Positions 1 to 14,379 of a stretch of 64,000 nucleotides of DNA are shown here, piece by piece (the first letter of the stretch is position 1; every line of letters starts with the position of its first letter). The stretch is from Larus michahellis (lineage: Eukaryota > Chordata > Aves > Charadriiformes > Laridae). Made by a program: the position numbers and the translations under genes. The stretch is from positions 63,951,962 through 64,015,961 of the forward strand of contig NC_133930.1 of the NCBI RefSeq assembly GCF_964199755.1, given 5' to 3'. Under the pieces are notes generated by a model, which saw only the letters and a list, made by a program, of their open reading frames with translations, was not told the DNA's origin and made no database searches.

Positions 1-68
1 TGTGGTCAGTCTGTCCAGGACTAATTTCTTAGTTTAAAAAAAGTCCAGACATTCTTCCAGTGTTGTAA

Positions 69-203
69 GCATCATCGTGCTTTAAGAATGATATTTTTAT
101 GGCACTTTATAGCTGCGTGAAGGAATTGGATTACTTTGCAAAAGCCAATGACTTCACCATTGCTGAGATACTGCCTGAGAAAGAAAAGGAAAATCTGACG
201 TAG
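69..203 (+). other. Short protein-like ORF fragment, unidentified
   Basis: From a stop at 66-68 to TAG at 201-203 there is an open frame of 44 codons with an internal ATG at 99. The residues look protein-like: mixed, acidic and lysine-rich toward the end, including KELDYFAKANDF and ILPEKEKENL. I do not recognise the family. The likeliest explanations are a terminal exon of the upstream gene, a retropseudogene fragment, or chance. A possible acceptor (TTCTTCCAG) ends at about 60, but it would place the in-frame stop at 66 inside the exon, which argues against a normal exon. Confidence 0.2.
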
Positions 204-3200
204 GATATAGTGGAGCTGGAGGTCAGGCATTGTCTGTGATACTGAATGCAAAAAACCTAATCCGTCATGAATTTGGTGTTAGAAAGTGATAATAGCAGAA
301 GGAAGTCTGTAGTGCTTGAACAAGAAAATGTGGTCTCTTTAGCAGCCAGCTTCATGCTTGGATACCTAACCCAAGACGTATCACTCAATAGGGGATTGCC
401 GTTCATTTCAATTGGAGGTGGCAGACGGAGGGGAGGTGGGAGCATATCCTCAGTGAAGGCTCCTGAGATTTATAAAACATTTGAGATTTATAAAACAACT
501 TGATTTTTTTTTCTTTCTTGCGTTCAAGATTCTAACTTTTCAATTTTTTCTCCTATAAATGTCACTCACAACCATAAAAATTTCCTTTTTTTAATTTCTC
601 TTTGAAATTGAAAGTTGAGTTCGGTTACAGTCCAGTGGCAGCTTCTGGAGCTGTAGGGAAAAGACAAAATACCGCAAGAGTCAGTCATGCTGGTAATGAC
701 AAGCTTGTGTACCTAGTCAGTTTTTAATAATGCTCTGTGTGCTGTCTGCCATGTGTTAGATAATTCTTGTTATGTGTTCACAGACTAAAATCTGTTCAGG
801 ATTTGTTTTTAAACTGGAGAAGAGCGTCACTCATTTAAAATCTTTGGGTCTGCAAATTAAAGGAACCTCACCTGCTGCAAGGCAGCAAAGATTGGCAGCC
901 ATGTTAACTCATTATGTTTTCTGCCTCTATCTTTTTTAGTCTATAAAACATTTTCAGCAACTCTGCTATCTCATAGTCTCAAACAGTATTTGGTAATTTC
1001 ACACGATAAATTATTTGACCCCTGCTGGGAATAAAATTCCATGCTAGCTAACGCTGTTACAAAAGGAGCGTGTGCTGTGTCGGTAATAGCAACGACGTGA
1101 GCACTAAGTGCGAGTGTTACAGTTTTTCAGGGAGTTAAGCAGGCTTGCAATGCAAAAATGTAAATTCACTGATGATTGCCAGATTTTAATGATAAACCAT
1201 ATGTGATAAATTGATCAGGAAGCTCCGGGTGGGGAAGGCGGGGGGAAAAAAGAGCATGTCGATAGCATCTAACTGGTGGTACTCTCCTTACATTGCCAGG
1301 AGGCAACAGATATTTTTGACCTACCATTTAATGAGAAAACGAGATACCACTTGAAGATAATTTTGTAACTCACATGTATCCGCTAGTATCCTTCTGCTTT
1401 CATCTGCTAGTTTGCATTCTGATTATAAAACTCTTGGGTATACTGTAAGCAGTTTAAGAGCACGTGGGGGAGACCAGCATGGGGAACAGACTCTCAGCCA
1501 CTGGAAGCTGCCCAAAGCCACACTGAGGGCCAAGAAGTTTAGATTTGGTCTGTCGTAGTGTCTGTTTTGTTTCCCAAATGAGGTCCCTGATGAACATTTC
1601 TCCCCTACCCCATGGAGCGTCACAGCAGTCTCAGCACCTGTGTCCCTCCACAGCCTCTTTGTCCTCCACCAAAAAACCTCTCCTTCCCGCTGCCAGGATT
1701 AGCTCCCATCCGAGGTGGCCTCTTTCCCCTTTTCTTTCCCGAGAGCCAGGCAGGGCTGGGGCACTCATGGCCCTGTGGGGGTGGTGGGGCTGGCCACATC
1801 GTGCTTGCCTTTCTGAGCTGCGGATGCTCATTCTGGTGCGGCAGCCAGAGGACACCAGCAGCAAGGGCAGGGCCTGGGAATGGGTTTCTGTCGCTTGCAA
1901 TGGTCTGCTCCTCCTGCCTTTTCGGCCGGTTTCCAATTTGTACCTCTTCAGTCTGCAAACTACTAGCCTTCTAAATTAAAATGTAGCCAGCGTGGCCTGC
2001 ACAATATATTGCATCACTGCCATATCAGACTGCAGAGAAAAATAGTTGTCTTGTATTGATGTGCTGAATACACCATAATAAATTTGGCATCGTCGCACAG
2101 GACTCCTTGTTTTCAATAATAAATATAAATGACTCAGCTCCAGAAGCAGCTTTCTATTTGTATGTCAGTTATCCTTTTCATGGAAAAATTGAACCTGCCT
2201 GTACTTCAAGTCTGTGAACTATGGTTGATTGTTCATAGATGTATTTTAATGAATTAGAACTACTATGAAGTAATTAAATCTTGGAGATGGAGAACATCTA
2301 TCCAGCAAATGTGTACAGTAAGTAGTAGAGCCAGTCCCTGGAGTCTCTCCACACCGAAATTGATATGAGCTCCTGCTGCTTCTGCCCTGTTTAGGGGTTG
2401 ACGGTGCTTCCATTTTTAAATCAGCATTTTTAAGAATTCAGTATGTAAACATGATTGTTTCAGAAAATTGTAATACGTACATATTACTTAGGCAGAGGCC
2501 TTTTTGTTTTCTTGGCTTCTGTTTTTTTTTTTAAATATATATGTGTATATATATTTGCTCACTTTTTTTAATCTAAGAAAACATGGTAGAGACTGCTGGT
2601 TGTGGGTGAAAGTTTCTGTAGTCTATAAAAAAAGTTTGCAGTTCATGTAGCTGCTGTTTTAAAGTATCTGCATTTTTTAGGACGTTGATGGGGGAGGCTG
2701 TTTGAACAGTGGCATGGAACTAAATCTGTTTCTTTAAAATTTGAAAATGTTGATACTGGGCAGGTCAGGACCTAAATTTGTATTCACCAGTCCACTTACT
2801 TAGCCTTTGACTTTGTTCAGCAAGATGTACGTGCTTACACTTGTGCTCAAGTTCCAATAAAATCAATGTCATGAATTGAAGCCCATTTTTGATGCCTTGC
2901 TAAATAAAGACACTAGATCTAGAATGAGAGCCTGTTTTCCAGGACGTGTATGCAGTGGAAGTGAACTGGAGCTGAAAAGAGGGGAACCCGCCCTATTCCT
3001 GGTGTGGTACATGCTAATTAGACACCTATAATCAGTCAGAAGGAATTGAAGCTCCTGATTGTCTGTTCCTGTGGTAAAAACTTTAAAGAAGCATTTCTGG
3101 GAAGAACGTATCCTGAAAAAATTGCCAGTGATTACAAGGGAGGGGATCTGATAACGCAGGTGCGCTCCCAGAATCCCACAGATTGGGTCATGATCCAATT

Positions 3201-5391
3201 TCAACTGAAACCAACGCACGTGGTTTCAGCAGATTAGCACAGTCTTCTGTGCTGCCCTGGCCAAACCAAAAGCAGATTAGCTTGTTTACAAGAGCTGGTC
3301 ACCTGCGCCTGTATTTATGAAACTATGCATGGTCTGTACGGATACCATCTACACCCGTCATTTTAGTCTTAGTCCATGGCAACAAACTCCACTGACGTGA
3401 GTGGGACCAGGCATTCAGCCTCCCGTTTGCCTGGCTCTAATTTGTCACAGGCACACGTTGCATACAGGGTGTTCCAGAAGTGCTCTTTGTCTCTTTTCTG
3501 TTCTGTCTTTCTAGTCTGGCTATCACAACTTCATTCCACTTTTCTCTTCTCATTTGCAGCCTTTGGCGCTGTCTTTTTCTACATGCATCACCGTAGTAGA
3601 AAATTTATATTTTTGCTGAGAGAGTGATTTTTGTGTTCAGTTAGAGAAAAAGAAAAGGTTTTTGCTCTGACAATCTATCCCTAGTCTAGTATCAGTGGTA
3701 TAACCTGCATCCTTGAAAATACCTACGTCGTGGTGAGTGGGAATTCTAGAGGAAAAACACTTCCTTAAGTGGTCTTAAATCAAGAGTTGACCCTGGTATT
3801 TTTTTTTTTAATTGAGAACAAAGTTTGTGTTGAAATTGTTGGGGTTTGCCAAGATATAATAACAGTATTAGAGTTCTGCATAAGCGTGTCATTCTAGGTG
3901 TATAAACTGCCATGTTGCTCTACAAAATTGCTAAGTTTCTTGACCAAATTGCTGAGGATTTACAAATCTGACAATAGTACAACAGGAAAACTAGATTCTT
4001 TAAGAGCAGCTGATCATAAACACAACGTACACGTTTAAAACTGTATCTTAAGCTTGCTTATTGTCATGGTCCAGTTAGAATAAAGACAATATTACCTGTC
4101 TTCCTGGTTGGTCTGTTGTTCTTCAGACCTAGCTTCTTTGCTTTGTTTTAAACATTTTACACATGTCACAGTGACTTTCACAGGAAAATTCTGGTTTTGG
4201 TAGGTTAGATATAAGCCCAGATGTAAGTTTGGGGGTTTGAGAAAAGCATCCCATATAGAATTAAGTCAATTGCTGTAAAGCCAAGAATACCTTGAATTTC
4301 AGTATTCTATTTGCCTAACTTTATCCTCTAACAACAGGGTGACTGAGGTGGCCTCCAAGTTAACTTGCCTGTAAGAACTTAAAGACTTTGCTCAGAAATA
4401 TTGCACAATTTTAGGGTCAGAGGAAGGCTAACTAATGGATCAAGATATAGATGACCTGTGTGGTTTCCAAAGTATTAAATCAGTCTCTTACTTAATAACT
4501 GTAGATCTATTGAGAGAAATACTATTTGGGGATGTAGTATTTATGTTGATGCTACAGCATCCACTTCACTCGGTCCTTCTCATGACAAGGTGCTAACCCA
4601 ACTGGATTACCCTTAAACTCTAAATACCATCACGCCTGGAAAACCTTCACACCTTCACAGCACTTGCACTCACGTTTCTTTTTATTACTTCCACTTGCTT
4701 GAATGTTGCAGTGGCTGATGCAGGCTTCCTTGGTCTCTCTTCTCATGACCCGCTGAACAGTTTTCCCACTGACTTCCCAACAGGGAAGAACTACGCAAGA
4801 AAATGGCAGCGAGTGCTACCGAGAAGCGTCTTGTGTTTTGCCATGTTAAGCTGCATGACTCTGAAAGATGTAAAAAGCCACAGCCAGCCAAGATAAATCT
4901 ACCAAACAGATGGTTCTTCACTTTCCTGTCTTTTAAGCTCTACATTGCTGGGAACGAAGTTTCTTTTAGTTGTGTGTGCTGCTGCTGCTTGTCTGTCATA
5001 GAAATGGGGACTTTTTTAACCAACAGCTTCTCCACAGAAAAAAAGCCTTGGGAGGAACCCAGCGTACTTTTTGAGCTAAGCTCAGTAAATAATTTTGTAT
5101 TAAAAAACAATGCTGGAAACAGTCAAGTGTTTTGCGTTGGTACTTCTGAAGTTAAACATTTTGCTTCAAAACTAACTTTCACTGTTATAAAAGTTCTATT
5201 GAAAGAGACAACCAGAACTGAGTCAGATGAAGTATTTTGATTACTTGAAACAAGTCATTTGCATTTTGCTGCAAGACCCAACAATACTAATTTCGAGTTG
5301 CCCTGAATAAGTTTGTGGGATTTGGGATTTGGTTGGGATTGGCCAACCAACCAGGAAGTCTCTTGCAGACCGAGTCTCAGACAAAGAACAA

Positions 5392-5412
5392 ACACACACA
5401 CACACACACACA
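5392..5412. repeat. (AC)n microsatellite
   Basis: About ten and a half uninterrupted AC dinucleotides in the upstream region. It is a simple repeat and probably length-polymorphic. Confidence 0.9.
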
Positions 5413-8400
5413 GTGTCTTCACTCTGCTGAAGAGCGAAGAGACTCTTTGTTGTTTTCTCTCATTTCAGATTGAAAGCACTTCTTTCCAAATGCAGCCAGT
5501 GAAACATAATGAGCTCTGCTATTCCTCAGCTCACTTTAGATAGCTCACATTTCCTTCCCCATATGAGTTAAGATGCTTATCTACGTAACTGCTGACATTT
5601 TCGTAACATGTCTTCTACAGCTCCTAGAGAAATGTGAAAGTGGCAAGTAAAATGGAAGCAGTCTTGTGTGATTATTTTCTGGAAACTTTGTGTAGGAAAA
5701 GGCAAGACGAGCTCGTTAGCAGACAGATATAGGAATATCAGTGCACCGTTCATCTGATGTTGCAAAAAATCCCATCCTTTTCGAGATCTGTTGTAGAACT
5801 GATGACACTGGAAGGGAACTGCTGGCACTCTTAAACTTCCTGCAAAGTGTCTGGCCAAATATGTCTTTCACTTATATCTGCTGATATGCTTAGAGCTCAT
5901 TGACATTGCATAAGTATAAACAAAACCAACAGCAGTTTCTCATGTGTTATTGAATCACACAAATAATTGTTTAACCCTTAACAAGACAAAAAAAATAGTA
6001 TCAAAAGCCTCTATCTAGGAGACAGAAGGCAAGAAGCATTGAGAAACATGCAGCAAGGATAAGCCTGGAGAGCGCTTAATATTTTGGTTTGTTTCCATAT
6101 ACTGATTACTGATTTTAATATTGCCTTGCTGCACAGGAGCTCTACGGAAGCTGGAGGAATTGTTTTGTAAGTACAAAAGCTTTCTGTACACCTATAATAA
6201 TTACGTGCATCCAAATTATGCATGATTTTTTACATACATATATATCTTGTCATTTACTGAAAGATCATTTATATCCTCTGGGTGAACTCAGCTTTGCCAT
6301 GAAGACTGGCCCAGTGCAGCTTTAATTTATTTTTAATATTTTGAACATCAATGAATATTTAAGCAAAAAAATGGACCGACTCATTTGAACAATATACTAA
6401 TTTGTGATCATAGTGTTTTGATTTAGTGAAGAGTTCTTCACTGAATTCAATGTTCAGTATTTCACTGATTGCATTTCAGTTCAGATTAAAAAAAAATAAA
6501 ATCGTAAATACTACTTGAGGAAACAAGAATGCCCCTAATTGTGCGTCTAAAAATTTTAATGGCAATAAAAGGAATTTATAAGTCCAGCAAAATGCGTTGT
6601 ACAAGTCAAATGTTACCAAAGCTTTTAGATACATTACATAAATCAAGGGTCTAAGCTATGGTAAGGGTATATACAGTAGCAAACTACTGAGTGGGAAATA
6701 AACAAGGAGAACTGTTTACATAAGCAATGAAACTGTTCTGCTTTTTGCTTTGCTTTTGACTTAGGAAGGTCATGCTGGGACATGAAGATGGAGATTCTGA
6801 AATACAGTCTCTATACATGATATTCACCTAGCTCCACTGGAAATTCTACCAGATTGCTTTATAATTCTTCCTTTAATCCTTGTCCAATTTTATTGGAAAA
6901 ACAGTAGTTGAAGGGGCAAAAATAGTAATAAAATAATACATCTGTTCAGTCTGCAAATGTGATCATCATTGTTGATTCCCACTACTGTAATTAAATAAGG
7001 GGGACAGATTTTAAAAATTTAGCTAAATGAGAATTTCTACGAAATGAACTGCAGCTGATTTTCACAAAGTGCAAATAAAACTCATCTCTTGTGCTTAGAA
7101 ATGCACAATTTTATTGGTGTAACTTGTTAGAATATAAACATATATTATCTAGAGAAGAAACTACAGTGCTATGACTGGGAAATGCTAAGCTCTGTTTTGC
7201 CTTGGAGGGATTCAGATTTTTTTGTTTTACAGGACGTAGCATACCTTCTATGGAAGTATAATCTCCTATGATCTTGAATCATGACTGAATTTGTTAGGTA
7301 TTTCCAAAAAAGTCATTTTTTTATGAAAACTGCAGAATTTATCTATGCTGTATGTATATAACCCTGCACCTCTATCAGCAGGTTTAATGATTCTGAGCTG
7401 CTGAATAATAAGACCTTGCAGTTCATCAGCAGCTTAGTGTAAGGTATCCCTGTGCACACTCTTGACTTACAGTAAATACTCTTGAATTGTAATAAATACA
7501 GGGTAAAAGTCTTTATGTGGATGCTTATCAGAGAGCAGATGTGGTGCCTAACTAACCTGGTTTTGCTCCTGAGAGTTAAATTAGTTGCAGTAAATTTTCA
7601 AGAATCAAAAATGTATGGTTGTGGACAAATCCAGGGATGAGATGGAGAAATATGATCAGAGTGACCACAGTTTTATCCTGGAGCTCCAGGGCTTTTGTAC
7701 AAGAACTGTGGAAGAGCTGAGCAGTTAGGTAAGCGTTACATGTCTGAGGAGACAAAGTGGAGGTAACCTCAAGCAGGCTTAAAATCAGCACCACATTTAG
7801 GTGAGACAATATGAGTTTAAGACGGTGTTTCCCTAATCCTTTCCTCTGCATTTGTCTGCAGATAAGCTTATAAACATTACTTCTTGGGACAAGGATGCTC
7901 TTCTGCTGTGTCTCCGGTCAACCTGTGTCAGAAAGATATCAGTAGTGATGACTAAGGCCATGTGGATCCAAAGAGTGAAGGGACTTGTTAAAAAAAAAAA
8001 GAACGTAAACATTCTGTCTAGAGGGGAGTAAATGGAGGAATTATTCTTTAAAATACTCAAGTGCAGGCATTTTGAGTCCTCTGGATTTTTTGCATAAGAT
8101 TTTCCCCATGACTGCTGTCTCATTGTGAGATCCATCAACAGAAGCATCAGGTCTGCCGCTTGAAATGATTGTCCTCGTGAAGACCAAAGATGAGGTCTAC
8201 TCCTGGACTAAATACGTAGATAAAGAGTTAACCTTTACTTTTAAATCGGATGATGTTGTAACATCTGGGGTTTATTTCTGCAGTTTGATCTTTTCTAAAA
8301 ACCATTTTGCTAACACATAGCAAGTCTGTTATCATCAATATCAGGCAGGGCACTCAAAGAGATTAGATTGCAGTTGAGAAAAGCCATATCTGGATGTTTA

Positions 8401-8710
8401 ATCAGAAAGACGTACAAAACAATATCAACAAACCACAGCCATTTCCTTGCTCATAAAAGCTGCAGTTTTCCAGAATTTGCAGAACTGGCAGCAATCCAAT
8501 CAGAAATCACTGAAGTAAATGACGATAGCTATTTTTCCTCTTCTGTACCATTTTGGTTCCCACTGTTTTCACTGGCACTCAAGTCACAGGAAACACAGTT
8601 AAAATTATGCTACAGCTAGAACCCTCTCAACCCACTCAAATACAAGGCAAATGAGTGAAATGGATCATACCGGACAGCAACAGTCAGAACTGATGGTCGT
8701 AATTGTTTTT

Positions 8711-8745
8711 CACAACACAACACAACACAACACAACACAACACAA
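8711..8745. repeat. (CACAA)7 pentanucleotide microsatellite
   Basis: Seven perfect copies of CACAA, followed closely by two imperfect remnants near 8757. This is a pure short tandem repeat likely to be polymorphic. It lies about 5.9 kb upstream of the CAMK4 start codon. Confidence 0.95.
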
Positions 8746-11700
8746 CTGCTCTTCAAAACACAACTGTTTTTTTGTTTGGGATGAGGGGAAGTTGCAAAAT
8801 AATGCAAATGGAAAGGCAAGAACTACTATAGCTGGTCTAGATAGTAAACTAGCTGCCTTGTGGCATGGCAGTAGGGATGAACCTTGAATTCTAGCTCTAT
8901 GACTATAGCCATGGCTATTATCTTCTCTGTTATTGGACCAGCTACCGAATCCGCTTTACTGCCGGATAAGGTGCTGAGATGCTGGCAGTGAAGAGTTTGC
9001 TTTACATCCATAGTAAGAAATCTTGTACTGCTGAATCTGGGCATAGTTATACAGGAAAATCAAGCAAAAACCTCAGGCTGCTTCTCTCTGCTGGGCAACG
9101 TAACACAGAGGGATCTTCCGAATTTTTGGCTGGCTTTTGTTCACAAATTAGCAAAAAGACCTGCAGAAGCACTGAGTAACTTTTAAAATGAGGTGAGTAG
9201 CAGCGGTTTCTCTTCGCATGATTCTTTAATGTTTGCTTTGACACTGGACAACATATAAATTGCAGGAATTAGAAAAAAATAAGTTTTTTAAATACGGTTT
9301 CCTAGTTCTTCAATTCCTTGCATATCCACCCAAGCTGCTAATGCTCTCATGCCTAAACCTCCTTCTAAACTTCCTCCAAAATGACTGATTCACTACTGAA
9401 TTGAGGTTGGATTCCAGCCTACCCTGAGAAAGTGAGTTTGCTTCATACAAATGACTATTTCTCAGAAACTGCTAAATTTGCCTTCCTCTTACAGTTTTTA
9501 TATAACTTCCTGTATGTAGATGTCTTTTTCCAAATACCAAACCAATGATGAAATTGTCTTTTCCTTCTTGAAAGGGAAAGAAACAACATCATTAAACATC
9601 AACATTAAACATTGTCAACTTTTTTATATTAAGAGAGCTTGGCTACAGCCACTAGGACTCTTCATGTCTGTTTTTGTAATATTTTCTGTTTTTTCAACTT
9701 TCTGTGCGGTTGGCATCATCTTAACCCTGGCAGAAAGTTTGTATTCTTACATGTACATTTTAGAGTTTACTTCATGCGTTATTTTTTTTTTGGGGGGTGG
9801 GGCAAGGAAGGGGTTCTTTTTCCATCACCCTGTGATGGAGTGAATTTAAATTGCATAATAGCATTCTGCGAGAGGAGGAGGAGACAAGAGGAAATAAAAA
9901 AAAAAAAAAAAAAGTTCTGCATTAGAAACAAGGAAGCATTTTATCCTAGAGAAATTTCCTGAGCTCTTAATAATGGCAGAGGACCTCCATCTGTATTTTG
10001 TTTGAGCAGGGATTAGAGAGGCAGAAGCCGCCAAGTGGGCTTCACTCAGGAGGGGCTATGTGTAACTTCTGTGGGTCCTATTAGGTAACTTTTGGTTTGT
10101 GAAGCCTGCCCTCAAGGGGTTGGTTTATTTGGATTTAATGACTCATGTAGGCTTGTGGATCAGCTTTATTTTCTTTAGTGAACCAAAGGATGCTGTTTGA
10201 TCCTGCAAAATGAAAGGGAATGCTTCAAGTATCCTTCTACATTTTAGAAATCAAAGGCTTGATTGAATCACGTAAAGAGGGACAGGAAAGGTAAGTGCCG
10301 TGCTATGTTGCGAGTGAAGATAACTGTTCTGTGTGTCCTCCTGCAATGACTATAAAATGACCCTATTGATACCTGGGGCCCACATAACGTCGTTCAGGGA
10401 TGGCTGAATCACATTGTTTTCTAACAGTTCACCTTCAGGCAATCACTTTTTTTATCCCCACTCACATGTTTGCTTTTCCCAGACATTGGAAAAAAACGGT
10501 CTTGACGAGCAGGGGTTGAGGCAAAAGGGCATGTTGCTACTGTCCTTCTCCCCTATTGCCACTCTGCATAGGATCTCTCTATTTGTCTTTTTGTTTTCTT
10601 GCATAAACACATCTCCTCACTGCCACCACTCTTCTGCTGGCCTCTCCCTGCACTGTGTTCCTTCTTACCTGATTTAATCTCTTCACATACATAGCTGACG
10701 AAAGAGTCCGTCTTCCTCCAGCAGCTCTATAAATCATTAAGTAAGCTTAGATTTACATATAAAACAGCATGAAAGATGATAAGTTAAGAGGCTGTGATGA
10801 ACTTGTTCGACACAAGTCATAAGGCTTCCTCTACATAAATAAAAATAAGGAAATTAGCAAAACGTTTTGGCATTCCTAACCTGATGGGCATTCAGCGGAA
10901 GCTTGCATAGTCATCCAGAGGTACTGGAAGCTGAGTGCAAGATGAAAGATGCTGTAGAAAATAAAATGCCATGCAAGGCTTTGTATTCAGGATGAAAAAC
11001 CAGTGACAGGAAAGGGAAGAGAAAGCTTTTGGGATTTACCCTGATCTGAACTTCTCTGACTTATATGTGACATGTTGAGCAACTTTTGTTTCAGAAGATC
11101 TAATCATTCGGTCTAGCACGGCTGCAAATGTGGAATCCATACTGGATCACCTATTTTCCTTAATGAGGGCAGTATCACCTATAGGTGACACTACCTTTAC
11201 TACTACAGGTGTGGACCTCTTCTACCTTCAATAAGAAGATGCGTTATTTTTTTTTTTTTAAAGATAGCAGTATAACACAAAGAAATAATTTTTATTTAGT
11301 ATCTTGAAGATATATGCTGCAGTTTGTCCAGGAAGAAATATTAGCCTAGGCTGGCAATGGACTACTATGCTACTCTTTCAAATGATGCCCCAAAAATGGG
11401 AACTACTTATTCAAAACTCTGGATAGAATTTGCTTGTTCTCAAGTTTCTACCCAAAGTCTAGCTGCTAGAATTGTATGAAAATTTCAGAAGTCAAGTTTA
11501 AAAGGTTCTTATCCTGTACTTGTTTTTGAAGTTAACCCTGGAAAGCATGGACTGCTTATACCTGATGCAGTGATGTCTATACAAAGGGACAAGTGCATTC
11601 ACAGAACAGAACCACAGCACCTAGGAGGGCAGAAATGTTACTGATCCCACCTCCGCCAGGACACCAAATTAACTTCCTGGGTTGCAGGAAAGGGGCAGGA

Positions 11701-12248
11701 GGCTGGACATCTCTTGCAAAAGATGCATGCCTCCTTGACCTGCATTTTTCCTCTGAGTTTGTAACCTGGGTTTGCCAGCAGGAAAATTATGGTATTTGTA
11801 GCTCCATAATAAAATTTCACACATAGTATGTCACAAATGCACAAATGAAGTTTCATCAGTGGTTTAGTTTCATGTCCAGTAATGACAGTGCAAATCTTCC
11901 CATTGCTCATATAGATCTGATACAAGTAGAGCACAGCACGTCTGAAATGCTGCCTTTGGTTTCCTGGAGACTGAGAGAGGTATTCATGTGCTGGTTACAT
12001 GCAGCGTGCAACCTGAAGACTTTAATTCCATACGGACATATTTGGATATTGTTATTTTAATATTTTAAGGAAGTGGAGCTCCTGGAGAGTAAGGTCCAGT
12101 CAGTTTTCAAGTACTAGGTTGTCAGCATGGTGCAATCCAGCTCACTTTCACACACAGTTTTAAGGAAAGTCAAATGCCTCTCACATATATAGCCCATTAC
12201 CAAAAAAACCCCTAACTATCCCTTGGTGCTATGTCTTTTAGCAAGAAG

Positions 12249-12307
12249 CACATAAAGGCTCATATCATATACTATCACACATAAAGGCTCATATCATATA
12301 CTATCAT
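12249..12307. repeat. 29-bp direct tandem duplication
   Basis: The segment beginning ACATAAAGGCTCATATC is present twice in a row with a period of 29 bp (second copy starts at about 12278). The copies are essentially identical, so the duplication is young. No coding or structural role is apparent. Confidence 0.85.
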
Positions 12308-14379
12308 ATAGCATACCTAGATCATCTGAGATGTGAATCCAGTTGCAGGTACCTGGATAAACATGATCTTTCTAAAATAATTGTTACAAAGCCCCCAACA
12401 CAACAGAAATATATGTGGCCTTTGGGTTACAGAATATGTTAGGTATTTGACTAAACAAAAATATGATGTGGAATACCACTGTCTTCTAAGTGTGCTGATT
12501 GGCCTTTTCATGTGTGTGTGCTTTCAACCACCAGTGACCATTTCTTCTCCCAAGCAGATGCCGTCAGAAAATGTCATGTGAAAAGAGGAAAAAAGTGTCA
12601 CCTAGCAACCAAAGCTTTATGAAAAAAAGTTCCACGCTGACCAGCTGAGACAGAACGAGCTGGGGAGCTGGGAGGAGGCATGAACGACCGGGACAAGGCT
12701 GCTTGTCTGCTGCTCTGGTGCTGACCTCAGCCCTCTTACAGCAGGTGCTCTGGGCACAAAGTTAGAAATCTGGAGTTTCTGTCAAACTGGCTTGCATCGA
12801 ACTTGGTTTGCAAAACAGGACTTCGGGTTGCTTATTCCTGACTTTCAAATACGGATTTGAAAATGATAAAATCTCAAATCATGATGGGGATCTACATTTT
12901 AATTTATAATGGCAAAAAGTAAACTTGAGAGGAAAGGGCATTATCTCTCCTTTATCTCTCTCATTTATCTCTTTTATCCTTTCCTACCACTAACAAAGAC
13001 CAGATTAGCAGATATTTCTTCTATTATCTGGTTAAGCAGAGAGGAGCATTTCTTTTTTAAGGTCTTTGACAAATTAAGAGATTCAGAGCTAAGATTACTT
13101 GCCCCCTCGGGGTACTGTAAGGGAGCTAAGGAACAGTAAAAGACAGACTTGTTTATGGGCAGAAACAAAAGATCCTGGAAGACATTAACACACCTGAATT
13201 AACACAACACTGAGAAGGATACTGTGCTTTATCTGAGCAAGGAACACAATGTTTAGAAACAGGGTAGTGGATTGTGGTTGGAAATTAGAGGACAATACTT
13301 CTGTCACTTCTGCTGTACGGGCTTGCACATGGTCCATTTACCTCCTGCCTGTGCTTGCCTGACAGTATGAGTGGGTGTAATAGCATGGAGAGGATGTGAG
13401 TGGGATTGATCTGGCATACTATGCATGCGAGGCACACGCAACTGCTGCTGTTTTATTTCACCACTACACCAACAGAAACTGCCCTTATATAGACACTTCT
13501 GGCTAAGGTTTTTTACAGTCAGGCATACAATATACTTTATTATAACGGTATGCATTTCATAACCTGCAGATTTCATAACCCGCTAAAAGTGGCATTGCAG
13601 CATGGCAATTTTATTTCTTTACGGCTTCTCTTAGTGTTGTGGTGGGAAGGGAAGCTATGTTTTTGGGTTTTTTTTGCAGTCATGTTTGAGCATTTGTCAG
13701 TCTCTTTCCCACTGCTATTTGTCTTGTTCAGCCCCTGCCTCCACACCTTCCTCCCCAAAAATCACGGCAAACGCCGAGAGAGAAATCCTGAGCTCCCGTG
13801 GTGCACCCTGATAACCGATTCCAGAGCTGGAAATGCAAAAAATGGTGCAGCGTAATGGGCTGGCGCCGACCTCGCTAGGGGCCACGCATCCTTCCCGCTC
13901 CACCTCGGGCCGCCCGCTCCCGGCCGAATCCCGCAGCGGCCCCTCCACACCGGGACGCCGTTCCTCCCTCTGTGAAGTTGTCTTCCCCCCCACCCCCGCG
14001 GAGCCCGGTCCCGCCGTTCGTGGGGCTGAGGGCGGCTGCGCTCCCGGTGACCGCTTGTGGCAGGATGCTCTTAGCGAACGGCAGGGCCCCCGCCCCCGCC
14101 CCCGCCGCCCGGCCCCGGGGGTCGCTCCCTGCCGGCGGGGACCATCGCCGGGCGCCGTGGCGGACGGCTGCGGCCACCCTCGGCTCAGCGGGGCCGGGGA
14201 AAGGGGCGTCCGAGGGCGGTGCGACCCCCGCCCGGGGCGGCTCCCTGCGCCGTGCCCGTCCCCCCGCTCCGCCCCGCCGGCAGCTCCCGGCCCGCCCCGC
14301 CGGAGGAGCCCCCGCCGCCCCACCGGGCTGGGGGGAGCCGCCGCCGCCGCCGCTCCAGCCCGGCCCGGCCCGGCGCGGC

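Larger units (their letters stand above)
1..13850. other. Intergenic/upstream region of CAMK4, no recognised gene
   Basis: AT-rich sequence with no ORF resembling a known protein and no clear young CR1 copy. A moderately GC-rich patch lies at about 1440-1960, followed by AATAAA-type signals near 2078. This could be part of a 3' UTR or an old repeat, but I cannot assign it. The mammalian neighbour on this side of CAMK4 is WDR36 (established synteny); none of its exons could be recognised here. The small items noted inside this stretch are an ORF fragment near the left edge, a CA repeat, a CACAA repeat and a 29-bp tandem duplication. Confidence 0.6.

Noticed and set aside
1545..1979. 144-codon open frame and overlapping frames on both strands
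   Set aside because: Three frames are open over the same GC-richer patch, which argues for composition rather than coding. No domain or splice structure is seen.
4803..5240. 145-codon open frame
   Set aside because: No recognisable motif, unusual Cys run from a TGC repeat, and no supporting exon signals.
9821..9839. Short hairpin TCCATCAC-CCT-GTGATGGA as a terminator-like structure
   Set aside because: An 8-bp stem in a eukaryotic intergenic region has no expected terminator function, and such stems are common by chance.
11175..11188. 14-bp palindrome TCACCTATAGGTGA as a T-box-type site
   Set aside because: It only loosely resembles the T-box palindrome; nothing else nearby supports a regulatory element.
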